A stretch of DNA of 26,010 nucleotides from Anaerolineaceae bacterium UBA4781 (GCA_002403105.1 DHHD01000091.1:1466-27475), one strand, 5' to 3'; numbered from the stretch's first letter, positions 7,663 to 15,251 are shown. Numbers and translations: made by a program. The notes: generated by a model not told the origin, from the letters alone.

Positions 7663-8928
7663 TCATTGCTTATACCTGCATTGCGGGCAGAAATGGGCAT
7701 TGCGTGGAACATTGCGCGCCCCGCAGTTGGGGCAAGTTTTCATTCCATAGATGGCAGAAAAACAATACGGGCAATAAATCAACGATGGATCTGCAATAAT
7801 GGATTGGCACGAGGAGCACACCAAGGTGTTTTTCGTTTGTTGGTAGACAGGAATTGTGCCCCACGGTCTTTGGCCGCTGGGTGTGGTCGAGCCGAACGCG
7901 GGCGATCTAGCTGGTGGTTGGGTGGACCTGGCAGTAGCCAACTGCTGATTAAAACTATTGGGTGGGTATTGGCCATTCCTAGCCATTTCCAGCACTTTTT
8001 CCAACGGATGCAACATCCTAATGTCTTTAACTGTGGCCATATACAAAAGAATTTTCGCCAGGTTAGCCGTTTCATCCGAGTTTCCATATCTCTTAGTTCG
8101 TAGATCGTAAAAGATTCCCGAATGGAAGGGATCCAAAAAATCGTTATCCTCAAACAACAAGTGATCAGCCTGGTCTTTGGTCCAAAATTGTGGACACTCC
8201 GCATATATTTTAAGAGAGAGATAAATCACCAGTTCTGAGAAATAATCAGAAATTGGGCTCAATTTTCTCAAGTCTTTACGGTATGGGGATTGGTACTCAG
8301 CCAAACCAATAATGGTGTCGTCCATACCGGTTAAGGCAGGAACATACATCGAGTCGTAATCCACAAGTTTGATCTTTAAGGGGTGTCCGCTATTCGACTG
8401 ATCGAAAAAGAGTATAATATTTTTACCCTGCAGGTCACCATGGGAAATTTGATTGGCATGCAGATCCATCACCATTCTCAAAAACAATTCAGCCGCATGC
8501 TCAAGCACTGGCCGTTGGTGGATGTTATCATTAATAAAAGAATACAAATTCTGGCCCTGGATCCAATCCATGAAAATAAATCCAAATTGTTGCCATTCTT
8601 CATCAATCTTTACACTGATCCCGTTTACTGCATCGTATAACTTGTAATCAAGGAAATAATCCAGAGGTAGGTTTTTAATATATTTCTCAATTTCCCCATA
8701 AATCCTTTTAGAGTTGGGAACTTCCCTAATCCAGAGGCGTAACCCACGATAGTTTCCGTTCAACTTGATCTTATAGACCACCGCAAATGATCCGGAGGAA
8801 TGGACAAAATCGGTACCGGTTGGCCCAGCCGGAATAGGCACACCTGCCGCGACTTCAGGTGTATTAATATTGGCTTTAAATGAAACCAGACTTTCATGGT
8901 ATTGCCCAATAGATGGGTAAATAATCAA
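7663..8928 (-). CDS. Protein kinase-fold protein with two C-terminal zinc ribbons
   Basis: Part of a vWA-phosphatase-kinase triad. A Gly-rich loop GSFAVVYK (46-53) is followed by a beta-3 strand LRLWIREV in which Arg occupies the place of the usual ATP-binding Lys. The catalytic loop is HGDLQGKN (163-170) and the metal site is DYD (190-192) instead of DFG. A Pro/Ser/Thr-rich linker (~335-365) leads to two zinc ribbons with Cys 371/374/386/389 and 399/402/414/417. The catalytic Asp165, Asn170 and Asp190 are retained, so phosphotransfer remains possible. The start is TTG 8928, decided by AGGAGG just four bases upstream; there is no ATG at the N-terminus. Targets are unknown; neighbours in the same operon are the obvious candidates. 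Confidence 0.85.
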   Translation of the reverse strand: MIIYPSIGQYHESLVSFKANINTPEVAAGVPIPAGPTGTDFVHSSGSFAVVYKIKLNGNYRGLRLWIREVPNSKRIYGEIEKYIKNLPLDYFLDYKLYDAVNGISVKIDEEWQQFGFIFMDWIQGQNLYSFINDNIHQRPVLEHAAELFLRMVMDLHANQISHGDLQGKNIILFFDQSNSGHPLKIKLVDYDSMYVPALTGMDDTIIGLAEYQSPYRKDLRKLSPISDYFSELVIYLSLKIYAECPQFWTKDQADHLLFEDNDFLDPFHSGIFYDLRTKRYGNSDETANLAKILLYMATVKDIRMLHPLEKVLEMARNGQYPPNSFNQQLATARSTQPPARSPAFGSTTPSGQRPWGTIPVYQQTKNTLVCSSCQSIIADPSLIYCPYCFSAIYGMKTCPNCGARNVPRNAHFCPQCRYKQ

Positions 8929-8993
8929 AGAACCTCCTATATTAGCACTCCTCCCGGAGAATTGATTGAATGGTAAAAGGTTCAGGATTGAGA

Positions 8994-9833
8994 TTAAAAG
9001 GTCATAACAATCAAACCCACATCATCATTCACAAGTTCAATATCTGTTACAGCATTTCTCGCGTTTTTTACAAAATTCTCCAGATCATATTTTCCCTGGC
9101 TGAAATTTCTCAGCCATCGTAAACACCGCTTCCATTTGCCAGGTAATGCCTCAGAATGTTTAAAAATCCACTCCGATATCTTATCTGTTCCCAGAACAAG
9201 AATATCGCCAAGTTCAACCGTGTCTTCGAAGCAGCTGGGGTTGTAATCAAAGATATTAGCATAGCTGGCAAAGGACTCGGTGAAATTGCCAAAAGCTTCG
9301 GAATCCTTCACCAGGTATGACCGGAAGATCTGACCGTCCCGTATATGAAAAAAGCAACTGTCGCCAATGATGACCCCTCTGTACTTACTGGGTTTTTCGG
9401 AAGAGATCATTTCAAGACCCACCAATGTGGAGCCGGCTGGTTCGCCGGACAAAAAAGATTTAGTTATATGCCATTTACTGTCCGGCAAATCCTTGGTTAT
9501 CCGGCTAACCTCTTCGTACCACTCCCCCTGAGGTCGTGCCAGCCATTGCTGGAAAGTGTTTTCATCATATAAACAATCGTTGTCAGCTTCGTCCAGGCAA
9601 AACTCATTGACCAGTTTCTCTGCGAAAATCTTGGGGAAAAAGCTCGTACTAACTCCGTCAGCGACGGCATATTTTCCTGCTGTTTCATTCACACACACAG
9701 CGTCCTGGCAGACTGTCTCGCCGGACCTAGCTACAATGCCATAATTCAATGATTTAATGCCGTTTGCAGTATTTATGGAATCACCTTTTAAATATTCTGG
9801 GCATTTACCGCTTAAATCCCATAGAAGAACCAA
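8994..9833 (-). CDS. PP2C-like serine/threonine phosphatase
   Basis: 279 residues matching the PP2C layout: Asp44 in CQDAVCV, Asp59-Gly60 in YAVADGVSTS, Gly157-Asp158 in IIGDSCFFHI, Asp210/Asp217 in GDILVLGTDKI and Asp270-Asp271 near the C-terminus (NDDVGLIV). These Asp residues form the dinuclear metal site in the family. It would reverse phosphorylation by the kinase encoded next downstream. The called start is a TTG at 9833, overlapping the end of the vWA gene by 29 bp. No ATG occurs in the N-terminal region and no good ribosome site is seen, so coupling to vWA translation is likely; an internal TTG at 9749 is another possibility. The start is therefore uncertain, while the family assignment is fairly safe. 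Confidence 0.82.
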   Translation of the reverse strand: MVLLWDLSGKCPEYLKGDSINTANGIKSLNYGIVARSGETVCQDAVCVNETAGKYAVADGVSTSFFPKIFAEKLVNEFCLDEADNDCLYDENTFQQWLARPQGEWYEEVSRITKDLPDSKWHITKSFLSGEPAGSTLVGLEMISSEKPSKYRGVIIGDSCFFHIRDGQIFRSYLVKDSEAFGNFTESFASYANIFDYNPSCFEDTVELGDILVLGTDKISEWIFKHSEALPGKWKRCLRWLRNFSQGKYDLENFVKNARNAVTDIELVNDDVGLIVMTF

Positions 9834-10611
9834 AGTTAATCAGCTTAATCAGTGCTTCTGCATTCGCGCGGTATAGAAAAGCCCTGGAGCCTTTTCCAGC
9901 TGGCAGTCCGGAACTTATCGCATTGGCAAGCAGATTGTCAGGGATTTCACTGGAAATATCGAACAGGAACTTTGCGGACGGTGAGATCGACTCAGGCAAC
10001 GATACCGGCACCAAGATCGAATCGGCGGGTGTTTCCTGGATATGAGCGTTCATTAACAACACCTGACCATCACTGGATGCCAGTTCCATCAAGCGGTTGG
10101 CTGCTGCTTTCGCGGATTCCGGGCGATTTGGCTCCCCATCAGTAATATTGATAACCACCGGCGGGAAACAATCAGGATGATCCTGGATCCAGGCACTGAC
10201 TTTCTCAGCCGCCCTTTCATAAGCATAGGTCATCGGCGTGCCACCATTGGCTTTCGGCTTGACCCATATTCCGCTCTTCATTTCTGTAAGGCCGCCTTTG
10301 CTATCCACAACTTCTTCAGATACAAGTTCAGTCGGGTGAGCCATGACATCCGTGATCATGCCGCTGACGATTGATTCAGCCGATTCATTTCCATACCCAA
10401 TCACCTCGATCCTACAACGGGGACTGTGTTCACTTTCTTTTAAAGACGCCCTGCCAAGCTCAGCAATAACCCTATTCACCGCCTGGGCTGCCCTTGTCAT
10501 TTTATCAGAGCCAGCAAAATCTTCTACCATCGATCCTGATTGGTCCAATAAAATCACAAACATGCTGGGATTATCAGATCCCACAGTTTTATTATAGTTA
10601 CCTACTGACAT
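9805..10611 (-). CDS. TerY-like von Willebrand factor A (vWA) domain protein
   Basis: 268 residues, almost all one vWA domain. The metal-ion-dependent adhesion site is complete: DQSGS (Asp23, Ser25, Ser27), Thr125 in GGTPM and Asp158 in ITDGEP. It has no signal peptide or membrane segment, so it is a cytoplasmic vWA of the TerY kind, which is known to occur with a PP2C phosphatase and a kinase. It probably binds a partner through a Mg2+-bridged acidic residue. The start ATG 10611 has GAGGAG seven bases upstream, the best ribosome site in the triad. The gene overlaps the phosphatase gene by 29 bp. A bare family name is used because the tellurite-resistance genes terB/C/D/E are not seen nearby. 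Confidence 0.88.
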   Translation of the reverse strand: MSVGNYNKTVGSDNPSMFVILLDQSGSMVEDFAGSDKMTRAAQAVNRVIAELGRASLKESEHSPRCRIEVIGYGNESAESIVSGMITDVMAHPTELVSEEVVDSKGGLTEMKSGIWVKPKANGGTPMTYAYERAAEKVSAWIQDHPDCFPPVVINITDGEPNRPESAKAAANRLMELASSDGQVLLMNAHIQETPADSILVPVSLPESISPSAKFLFDISSEIPDNLLANAISSGLPAGKGSRAFLYRANAEALIKLINFGSSMGFKR

Positions 10612-10752
10612 TTTTACTCCTCATCTAGAATTATTCTTTATCTCCATCCATACTAACGAGTTCCTAATTTATTTTAGTTATTGCTTTACTTCCTCCTTTA
10701 GTTATTTATTACTTCATTAAAAATTTACTGTTTTATCAACTTATTGCAAAGA

Positions 10753-11772
10753 TTAATCATCAAAAACACAGCGAAATCCCCAGTTTCCTGAGCCATAGCT
10801 TTCAGTTTCCGCGCTGCCAGGAGTAACACGCATACTTGTCCGCTGATAAACCTCTTCTGCGAAAAACGATCCGCCTCTCAAGACGTGAGCAATTCCGGAA
10901 GATGGGCCTTTTGGATTAGTGGATGGACTGCTTGTATAATAATTCTCACTATAATAATCCGCCGTCCACTCCCAAACATTTCCAGCCATATCCAGCGCGC
11001 CATAAGAGCTGGCACCTTTCAAATAACTACCAACTTCATCACTATCTCCTTTATAATTGTCATAATTTGCAAGCGAATGGGTAATGGATTGATTGCCCCA
11101 AGGATAAGTATATCCTGAAGTGCCCCTGGCAGCTTTTTCCCATTCTGCCTCAGTCGGCAACCTTCCCCCCACCCATCCGCAATAATCTCTGGCATCTTCC
11201 CAATTGACATAAACCGCGGGATAGTTGCGGTATTGGCTTTCACCGAAATGGTTGCTTCCTGTGGAGGGGTTATGATAAGTCTTGTTCTGGGCAGAACATG
11301 CACCAGCCGATACACAAGACTCATACATCCCATTGGTAACTTCAGTTTGGCCTATCCAGAACGCATCCAGGGTAACGGTATGAACCGGTTGCTCATCTGA
11401 ATAGCCGCTATTGCTGCCCATGCTAAAGTCACCTGCCGGCACATAGACAAGGCGCATGCCATCTTTGCGGGAAATGTCTGAACCATATTTTGCTATGGCT
11501 GCAAGCGGATCCTCGTTTTTAATGGATTGTTTTTGTAGATCAGATGTTGAGGTAGGTAATGATAACGCTGTTGAGTTTGGCTGCCGGGTGGGATCAAGTC
11601 CAGATCCTCCCTCACAGCCCCGAAGAAGAAGCCAAAACAAAATACCCATTACAGCGAATACCAGGACATAAAGAATACCGGGGGATGGTTGTTTATTTTG
11701 GGAATGCCCACAGTAAGGGCAAAATTTATCCGATACTTGAATTTGTTTCTTACAATTAATGCATGATTTCAT
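10753..11772 (-). CDS. Zinc-ribbon, membrane-anchored SUMF1 (FGE-sulfatase-like) domain protein
   Basis: First gene of the island set. It has a zinc ribbon (Cys 4, 7, 18, 21), a transmembrane segment (~33-50), a Ser/Thr/Pro-rich linker and a SUMF1/formylglycine-generating-enzyme-like domain (~105-339) with hallmarks VPAGDFSMGS, GRLPTEAEWEKAARG, MAGNVWEWTAD, RGGSF and GFRC. The two active-site cysteines that follow RGGS in true formylglycine-generating enzymes are replaced (Gln and Arg at the aligned places), so it is unlikely to oxidise Cys in sulfatases. Such domains also serve as binding or sensing modules. The start ATG 11772 lacks a clear ribosome site. A 141-bp AT-rich gap separates it from the vWA gene, so it may be transcribed separately. 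Confidence 0.85.
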   Translation of the reverse strand: MKSCINCKKQIQVSDKFCPYCGHSQNKQPSPGILYVLVFAVMGILFWLLLRGCEGGSGLDPTRQPNSTALSLPTSTSDLQKQSIKNEDPLAAIAKYGSDISRKDGMRLVYVPAGDFSMGSNSGYSDEQPVHTVTLDAFWIGQTEVTNGMYESCVSAGACSAQNKTYHNPSTGSNHFGESQYRNYPAVYVNWEDARDYCGWVGGRLPTEAEWEKAARGTSGYTYPWGNQSITHSLANYDNYKGDSDEVGSYLKGASSYGALDMAGNVWEWTADYYSENYYTSSPSTNPKGPSSGIAHVLRGGSFFAEEVYQRTSMRVTPGSAETESYGSGNWGFRCVFDD

Positions 11773-12284
11773 AGGTTTTGTAAATGCTTTGAATTCGATT
11801 AGTTGTCGGTTATTCTTTTATAGACGTTTTTACCCTCATAAATCGAGATAGATAACATGTCTTGTCCTTATCAACCTGGCTTAATCTAATTAAAACTGCC
11901 TAGTGAAATGGTCTAAAATGAACTTTATACTCTAACCAGTATAATGATTTGCATTTATTCTTTCAGTGAATATCTCCCTCATCACAACAATTTTGCATCC
12001 AAAGCCCTCATATCAACAAAATGCTCATTCATTGTCAAAAGAAAATATGCTGATTAATTCACGATAAATTTACGTGAACCATTTTCCATGCCGATATTTT
12101 CTTTCAATCCTTAGATAATTATATAACGAATAAATTGTAAAGCTGTATGATTACACAACCTATTTTCTGGAAATTTGACCCAGAATTATCCACAGTTCTT
12201 CAACAATTGAATGATTTACCTGCATAGCAATGTTTGCCGATTTGCCACTCCTCACTAATTTCCATCAGATAATTGAATAAAAAA
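11773..12284. other. AT-rich gene-free stretch between the SUMF1 gene and tRNA-Met
   Basis: This stretch must hold the promoter of the minus-strand island genes, but I could not pick a convincing -35/-10 pair. A TATAAT reads on the minus strand at 12123-12118 without a properly spaced -35. No open frame, hairpin or integrase remnant was seen. Confidence 0.4.
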
Positions 12285-12330
12285 ATGGCGAGAGTGAGAT
12301 TTGAACTCACGACCAAGGGCTTATGAGTCC
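12285..12330 (-). repeat. Proximal attachment-like repeat inside tRNA-Met
   Basis: 46-bp exact match to 2705-2750, spanning the tRNA from the 3' end of the anticodon arm's 5' strand through the discriminator base. Confidence 0.8.
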
Positions 12331-12357
12331 CCTGCTCTACCACTGAGCTACCTCGCC
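12286..12357 (-). tRNA. tRNA-Met (CAT)
   Basis: The 72-base cloverleaf is complete. The acceptor GGCGAGG pairs with TCTCGCC (one G-T pair), the D stem is GCTC/GAGC, the anticodon loop CTCATAA gives CAT, and the T arm is GTGAG-TTCAAAT-CTCAC. The anticodon stem has a G-T pair and an A-G mismatch at its loop end. CCA is not encoded; the discriminator A is followed by seven T residues, which may also help end transcription. A CAT anticodon could also belong to tRNA-Ile2 (lysidine-modified); the acceptor and TA at positions 8-9 fit elongator Met better. The initiator type is excluded by the paired first acceptor bases. Confidence 0.92.
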
Positions 12358-12413
12358 ATGCGTGCCCAATATTCTATCATGCGCGCGAATTGGTGTAAAG
12401 AGAAAGGATCGAA

Positions 12414-14063
12414 TTACTTCTTCTCCTCTTCTTTTTTCCGCGTTTCTTGATGGCTTTGCAGCCAGACACACAGCTCATCAAATGGCATTGGTCTGGCAAT
12501 GGCATATCCCTGAAAATAATCAATCCCCATACTTTGAAGAATTTCAAGCATGTCGGTCGATTCTACTCCTTCAGCCACGGTCGAAATTCCAATGGCTTTC
12601 GCCATTGCGATCACACTATCAACCAGTGCCCGGTTGATCTTATCTTTCTGCATATTTGCTATAAATGACTGGTCGATCTTGATACTGCGAATGCCAAATT
12701 TGCGCAGATTTCCAAGACTGGTAAATCCCACCCCAAAATCATCAATGTGAAAAGAAACACCCCACTGTGAGAGTTCGCGGATATTCCGGTTGCTTTCTTC
12801 GTTATCCGCCAGAAATCCGCGTTCGGTGATCTCCAACACCAGAGAGGATGGTTGTAATTGATATTCATTAAGAGTTGCAAGCACCCGTTGGGCAAAATGC
12901 CTTTGCTGTAGATTTTTTATCGTCACATTGATCGAAATATGCAGATCGAATCCCTGCAAGGATAATTGTTTTAAATTTTGCAGGTTATAATCCAGCGCGT
13001 AATCCACCAGAGTATCAGATATTTCTGTTAATTCCAGATCGGGAATAAAATCAGAAGGCGGCAGCAAACCCAGTTGGGGATGATCCCAGCGCACCAGTGC
13101 TTCAACATTATGCACCAATCCCTGTGCATCCAGAATAGGTTGATAATGGAAAATGATCTCTTGTTTCTCCATTGCAGCCTGCATTTGCCCCAGCAGCCAA
13201 ACATTTTGCGGCGCTTGCAGAGCGGGATTGTATTCGTAGAAATTCTGACCTCGTCGATGCGCTTCTTGTAAAGCGAGAAAACCCTTTTGCAACAACTCAT
13301 CGCCAGTCGTACCATCGCGTGGGAATTCACATCCGCTGCACACGATATTAAAAAAGATCGGTATATTATCAATAACGATGGTTTGTGTTGGTCTTTCTTT
13401 CATTGTATAAAGATCAATTTTTTTATTGGGTGGAAATAGAACAGCGACAGTGCATAACCGAATTTGATACGCTTTGATTTCAGAATGAAAGAAAGCTTTT
13501 GCTTGATGTGCCATTTCTTTTTGCAATTTATAGTACATCTGCATTCCAAATGCCGCGCTGATCTCTTTTTGATTGACAATTTCGATAAGTAAAAATTTCA
13601 TATATTGTACGGACTTCAGATCCTTGCACTGCTGAATATCTCGAAAGAGGGCTGACATGTTTGGTAGACCGGTAAATTCATCAATGTAAAAAATTTCTTC
13701 TTTGCGTAAGTAAAAACTGATGATCTTGTTTTTTAATATCCCGATGATAAAAGCCGCAGAAAGAAAATAGCCAATGGTTATAATGAGGAATTCTTTGATA
13801 TCTCCCTTCCTGCTTGCATTGGTCACATAATAGACAAAGGCTAGAATCGCTCCGGCTGTGATACTCTGTCCGATAGCTGTCCATAGTGGGAAAAAGAAAG
13901 CTGACAAAGTGACAGCCACATACATTAAATGCGTGAAATTGGATACATGAGTATTATTCAAGTAAAATGTGAAACCGATGATACCCTCGAGTAAGAAGAT
14001 TGAGATAAAGACAAGATTAGCTGTACGTCTATCACGCAGATATAGTAATAATAGTCTTTCCAT
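12414..14063 (-). CDS. Membrane protein with degenerate GGDEF and EAL cyclic-di-GMP phosphodiesterase domain
   Basis: 549 residues. Several hydrophobic segments occupy the first ~120 residues, then a GGDEF-like domain beginning at IDEFTGLPN whose active site is lost (RLCTV where GGDEF would lie), then an EAL domain. The EAL domain keeps the residues needed for hydrolysis: EAL (321-323), Asn379 in SINVT, EITE, IDDFG (Asp441-442), Lys462, EGVES and the Gln of QGY. It most likely degrades c-di-GMP at the membrane. An upstream in-frame start at 14144 is rejected because AGAGGTG stands nine bases before ATG 14063 and because the upstream codons lie in the terminator of the leader riboswitch. The next gene downstream is tRNA-Met on the same strand. 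Confidence 0.92.
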   Translation of the reverse strand: MERLLLLYLRDRRTANLVFISIFLLEGIIGFTFYLNNTHVSNFTHLMYVAVTLSAFFFPLWTAIGQSITAGAILAFVYYVTNASRKGDIKEFLIITIGYFLSAAFIIGILKNKIISFYLRKEEIFYIDEFTGLPNMSALFRDIQQCKDLKSVQYMKFLLIEIVNQKEISAAFGMQMYYKLQKEMAHQAKAFFHSEIKAYQIRLCTVAVLFPPNKKIDLYTMKERPTQTIVIDNIPIFFNIVCSGCEFPRDGTTGDELLQKGFLALQEAHRRGQNFYEYNPALQAPQNVWLLGQMQAAMEKQEIIFHYQPILDAQGLVHNVEALVRWDHPQLGLLPPSDFIPDLELTEISDTLVDYALDYNLQNLKQLSLQGFDLHISINVTIKNLQQRHFAQRVLATLNEYQLQPSSLVLEITERGFLADNEESNRNIRELSQWGVSFHIDDFGVGFTSLGNLRKFGIRSIKIDQSFIANMQKDKINRALVDSVIAMAKAIGISTVAEGVESTDMLEILQSMGIDYFQGYAIARPMPFDELCVWLQSHQETRKKEEEKK

Positions 14064-14082
14064 ATTCGCCACCTCTTTAAAG

Positions 14083-14108
14083 AAAAAACCGGATGGCTTA
14101 TGTCCGGT
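14083..14108 (-). terminator. Riboswitch-controlled intrinsic terminator
   Basis: On the minus strand ACCGGA (14108-14103) pairs with TCCGGT (14093-14088) around a nine-base loop, followed by a run of T. It stands between the aptamer and the ribosome site of the EAL gene. ACCGG of this stem can instead pair with CCGGT at the 3' edge of the aptamer, a ready-made antiterminator. Confidence 0.8.
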
Positions 14109-14117
14109 ATTTGTTTT

Positions 14118-14200
14118 ACCGGCAACCCGACTACCATAATCCAAAGGATCGTAGGCTCGCGGCTTTGCGTCACCAGCTTTCGCAGGTTTTGCCTTTTTCA
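14118..14200 (-). promoter_or_regulatory. GEMM / cyclic-di-GMP-I type riboswitch
   Basis: The minus strand carries the conserved GEMM elements in order: GGCAAAACC, a short GAAA-capped hairpin (CTGC-GAAA-GCTGG), GACGCAAAGCC, GCCTACG, a second hairpin, then GGTAGTCGGGTTGCC. P1 forms from GGCAA with TTGCC. This is the classical dinucleotide-sensing aptamer; c-di-GMP is the likely ligand because the gene it controls degrades c-di-GMP. I could not settle c-di-GMP versus cGAMP by eye. Since TTGCC of P1 is adjacent to the CCGGT used by the antiterminator, ligand binding would favour the terminator (an off switch); this is inference. Confidence 0.88.
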
Positions 14201-14237
14201 GTACATTAATTTTTTGTGCTAAATAATATTCTTCATA

Positions 14238-14246
14238 ATTTTAGCA
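14238..14246 (-). promoter_or_regulatory. Possible extended -10 promoter for the riboswitch transcript
   Basis: The minus strand reads TGCTAAAAT, an extended -10 (TGN + TAAAAT), about 40 bases before the aptamer. No clear -35 accompanies it. Confidence 0.35.
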
Positions 14247-14328
14247 TAACAAATTCAAAAATTTAGATAAAAACAATAGATATGCATTGGTCATCTTTCT
14301 TTCTGTTTGAAAAATTACATGTTACTAA

Positions 14329-14357
14329 TTGCGAAAGAGGAATCAAATTGTTATACT
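14329..14357 (+). promoter_or_regulatory. Sigma-70-type promoter of the lipoprotein gene
   Basis: TTGCGA (14329-14334) and TATACT (14352-14357) with a 17-bp spacer. Transcription would start near 14364, just ahead of the ribosome site. Because the -35 covers the far-upstream TTG that could open the frame, it rules out that longer start. Confidence 0.75.
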
Positions 14358-14388
14358 AAGAAAAAATATTAATGGTTCGGAGGTTTTC

Positions 14389-15225
14389 ATGTCAATCAAG
14401 CACTTTCTTGTATTATTCTTTGTAGCAGCATTATGCGCGTGTTCCAGCCCTTCTGAAGAAGCAATTCAAAGAGCCATCGCGCAAACCGAAAACGCAGCAT
14501 CACAAGTTTCTGATTCTGCAATACAGACTGCCATCGCAAAAACCCAGGTGGTGAGTGGTTTGGTAGAAACTGCAGAACCAGATCTTGATGAGAATGACTC
14601 TGATGAGGTGTATCAAGATTGTGACGTCACCACACCCTATCATGAAGATTGGTACGTGGTTTTTTGCGACACCTTTGAGGATAATCGTAATGGTTGGGAA
14701 CTGGGAAGCGACTCGGGTGACCTTTCAAGTTCTCTGCTTTCCATGGATGATGGTAAGTTGGTCATCGACCTGAGCGGCAAAAATAACACCGGCTATCTCA
14801 GCGGAGTTATTCAATGGTGGTATTTTGGTGTAGCTGAAAATTTTGTTGTAACCCTCAAAGGCGATGTTTTCAGTGATTATAAAAGCCACTCCTGGGGGAT
14901 CATTTTCAACGAAGCAGATTATGAAAATTTACATGCCTTCATGATCAATAACAGTGAAGGCTCGTATTACCTGACCAAGCTTGAGGACGGCGATCAAAAA
15001 TTCCCGATCTCCGGCAAATCCTCCGGTGCGATCGATTGGGATCAGCAGAATGAACTCACCATCGTTGCAGAAGATGGGTATTACCAGTTCTACATCAATG
15101 GAGAATTTGTAAATGATTATGAAACCAACGATATACCTGGAACCAACATCGCGATCGCAATTTGGACCGCGGAAGGCGCTACCGCACGTTTTGAGTTTGA
15201 TGATCTGCTCTTTAAAACTCCTTAA
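14389..15225 (+). CDS. Secreted lipoprotein with a C-terminal LamG/concanavalin-like beta-sandwich
   Basis: 278 residues. The start ATG 14389 is set by CGGAGG (14378-14383) and the promoter at 14329-14357. A signal peptide (SIKHFLVLFFVAALCAC) ends in a lipobox-like LCAC, so the mature protein would be lipid-anchored at Cys18. Residues ~22-65 are Ala/Gln/Thr/Glu-rich with repeated QxAIAxT motifs (helical stalk). The rest (FCDTFEDNRNGWELG onward to FEFDDLLFKTP) has the layout of concanavalin-like domains found in surface glycan-binding or DUF1080-like proteins. No catalytic residues are visible; binding to a carbohydrate or surface polymer is inference. A bidirectional terminator follows. Confidence 0.85.
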   Translation: MSIKHFLVLFFVAALCACSSPSEEAIQRAIAQTENAASQVSDSAIQTAIAKTQVVSGLVETAEPDLDENDSDEVYQDCDVTTPYHEDWYVVFCDTFEDNRNGWELGSDSGDLSSSLLSMDDGKLVIDLSGKNNTGYLSGVIQWWYFGVAENFVVTLKGDVFSDYKSHSWGIIFNEADYENLHAFMINNSEGSYYLTKLEDGDQKFPISGKSSGAIDWDQQNELTIVAEDGYYQFYINGEFVNDYETNDIPGTNIAIAIWTAEGATARFEFDDLLFKTP

Positions 15226-15251
15226 TCATAAACACCGTTAATAAATTCTAT

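Larger units (their letters stand above)
2705..12330. mobile_element. Putative tRNA-Met-associated genomic island
   Basis: The interval is bounded by two exact 46-bp direct repeats, one inside the tRNA-Met gene (12285-12330) and one standing free (2705-2750). The tRNA 3' end faces the interval, the geometry left by site-specific integration into the 3' part of a tRNA gene, where the live gene is rebuilt and a 3' fragment remains at the far end. The interior carries seven consecutive minus-strand genes and no housekeeping gene. No integrase, transposase or replication gene is visible, so it is either a relic, mobilised in trans, or fixed. Confidence 0.6.

Noticed and set aside
14063..14144. 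Longer N-terminus for the EAL protein (start at 14144)
   Set aside because: These codons overlap the riboswitch terminator and lack a ribosome site; AGAGGTG sits just before ATG 14063.
14329..14388. Longer N-terminus for the lipoprotein (TTG 14329)
   Set aside because: The region is the promoter, and the extra residues would precede a clear signal peptide.
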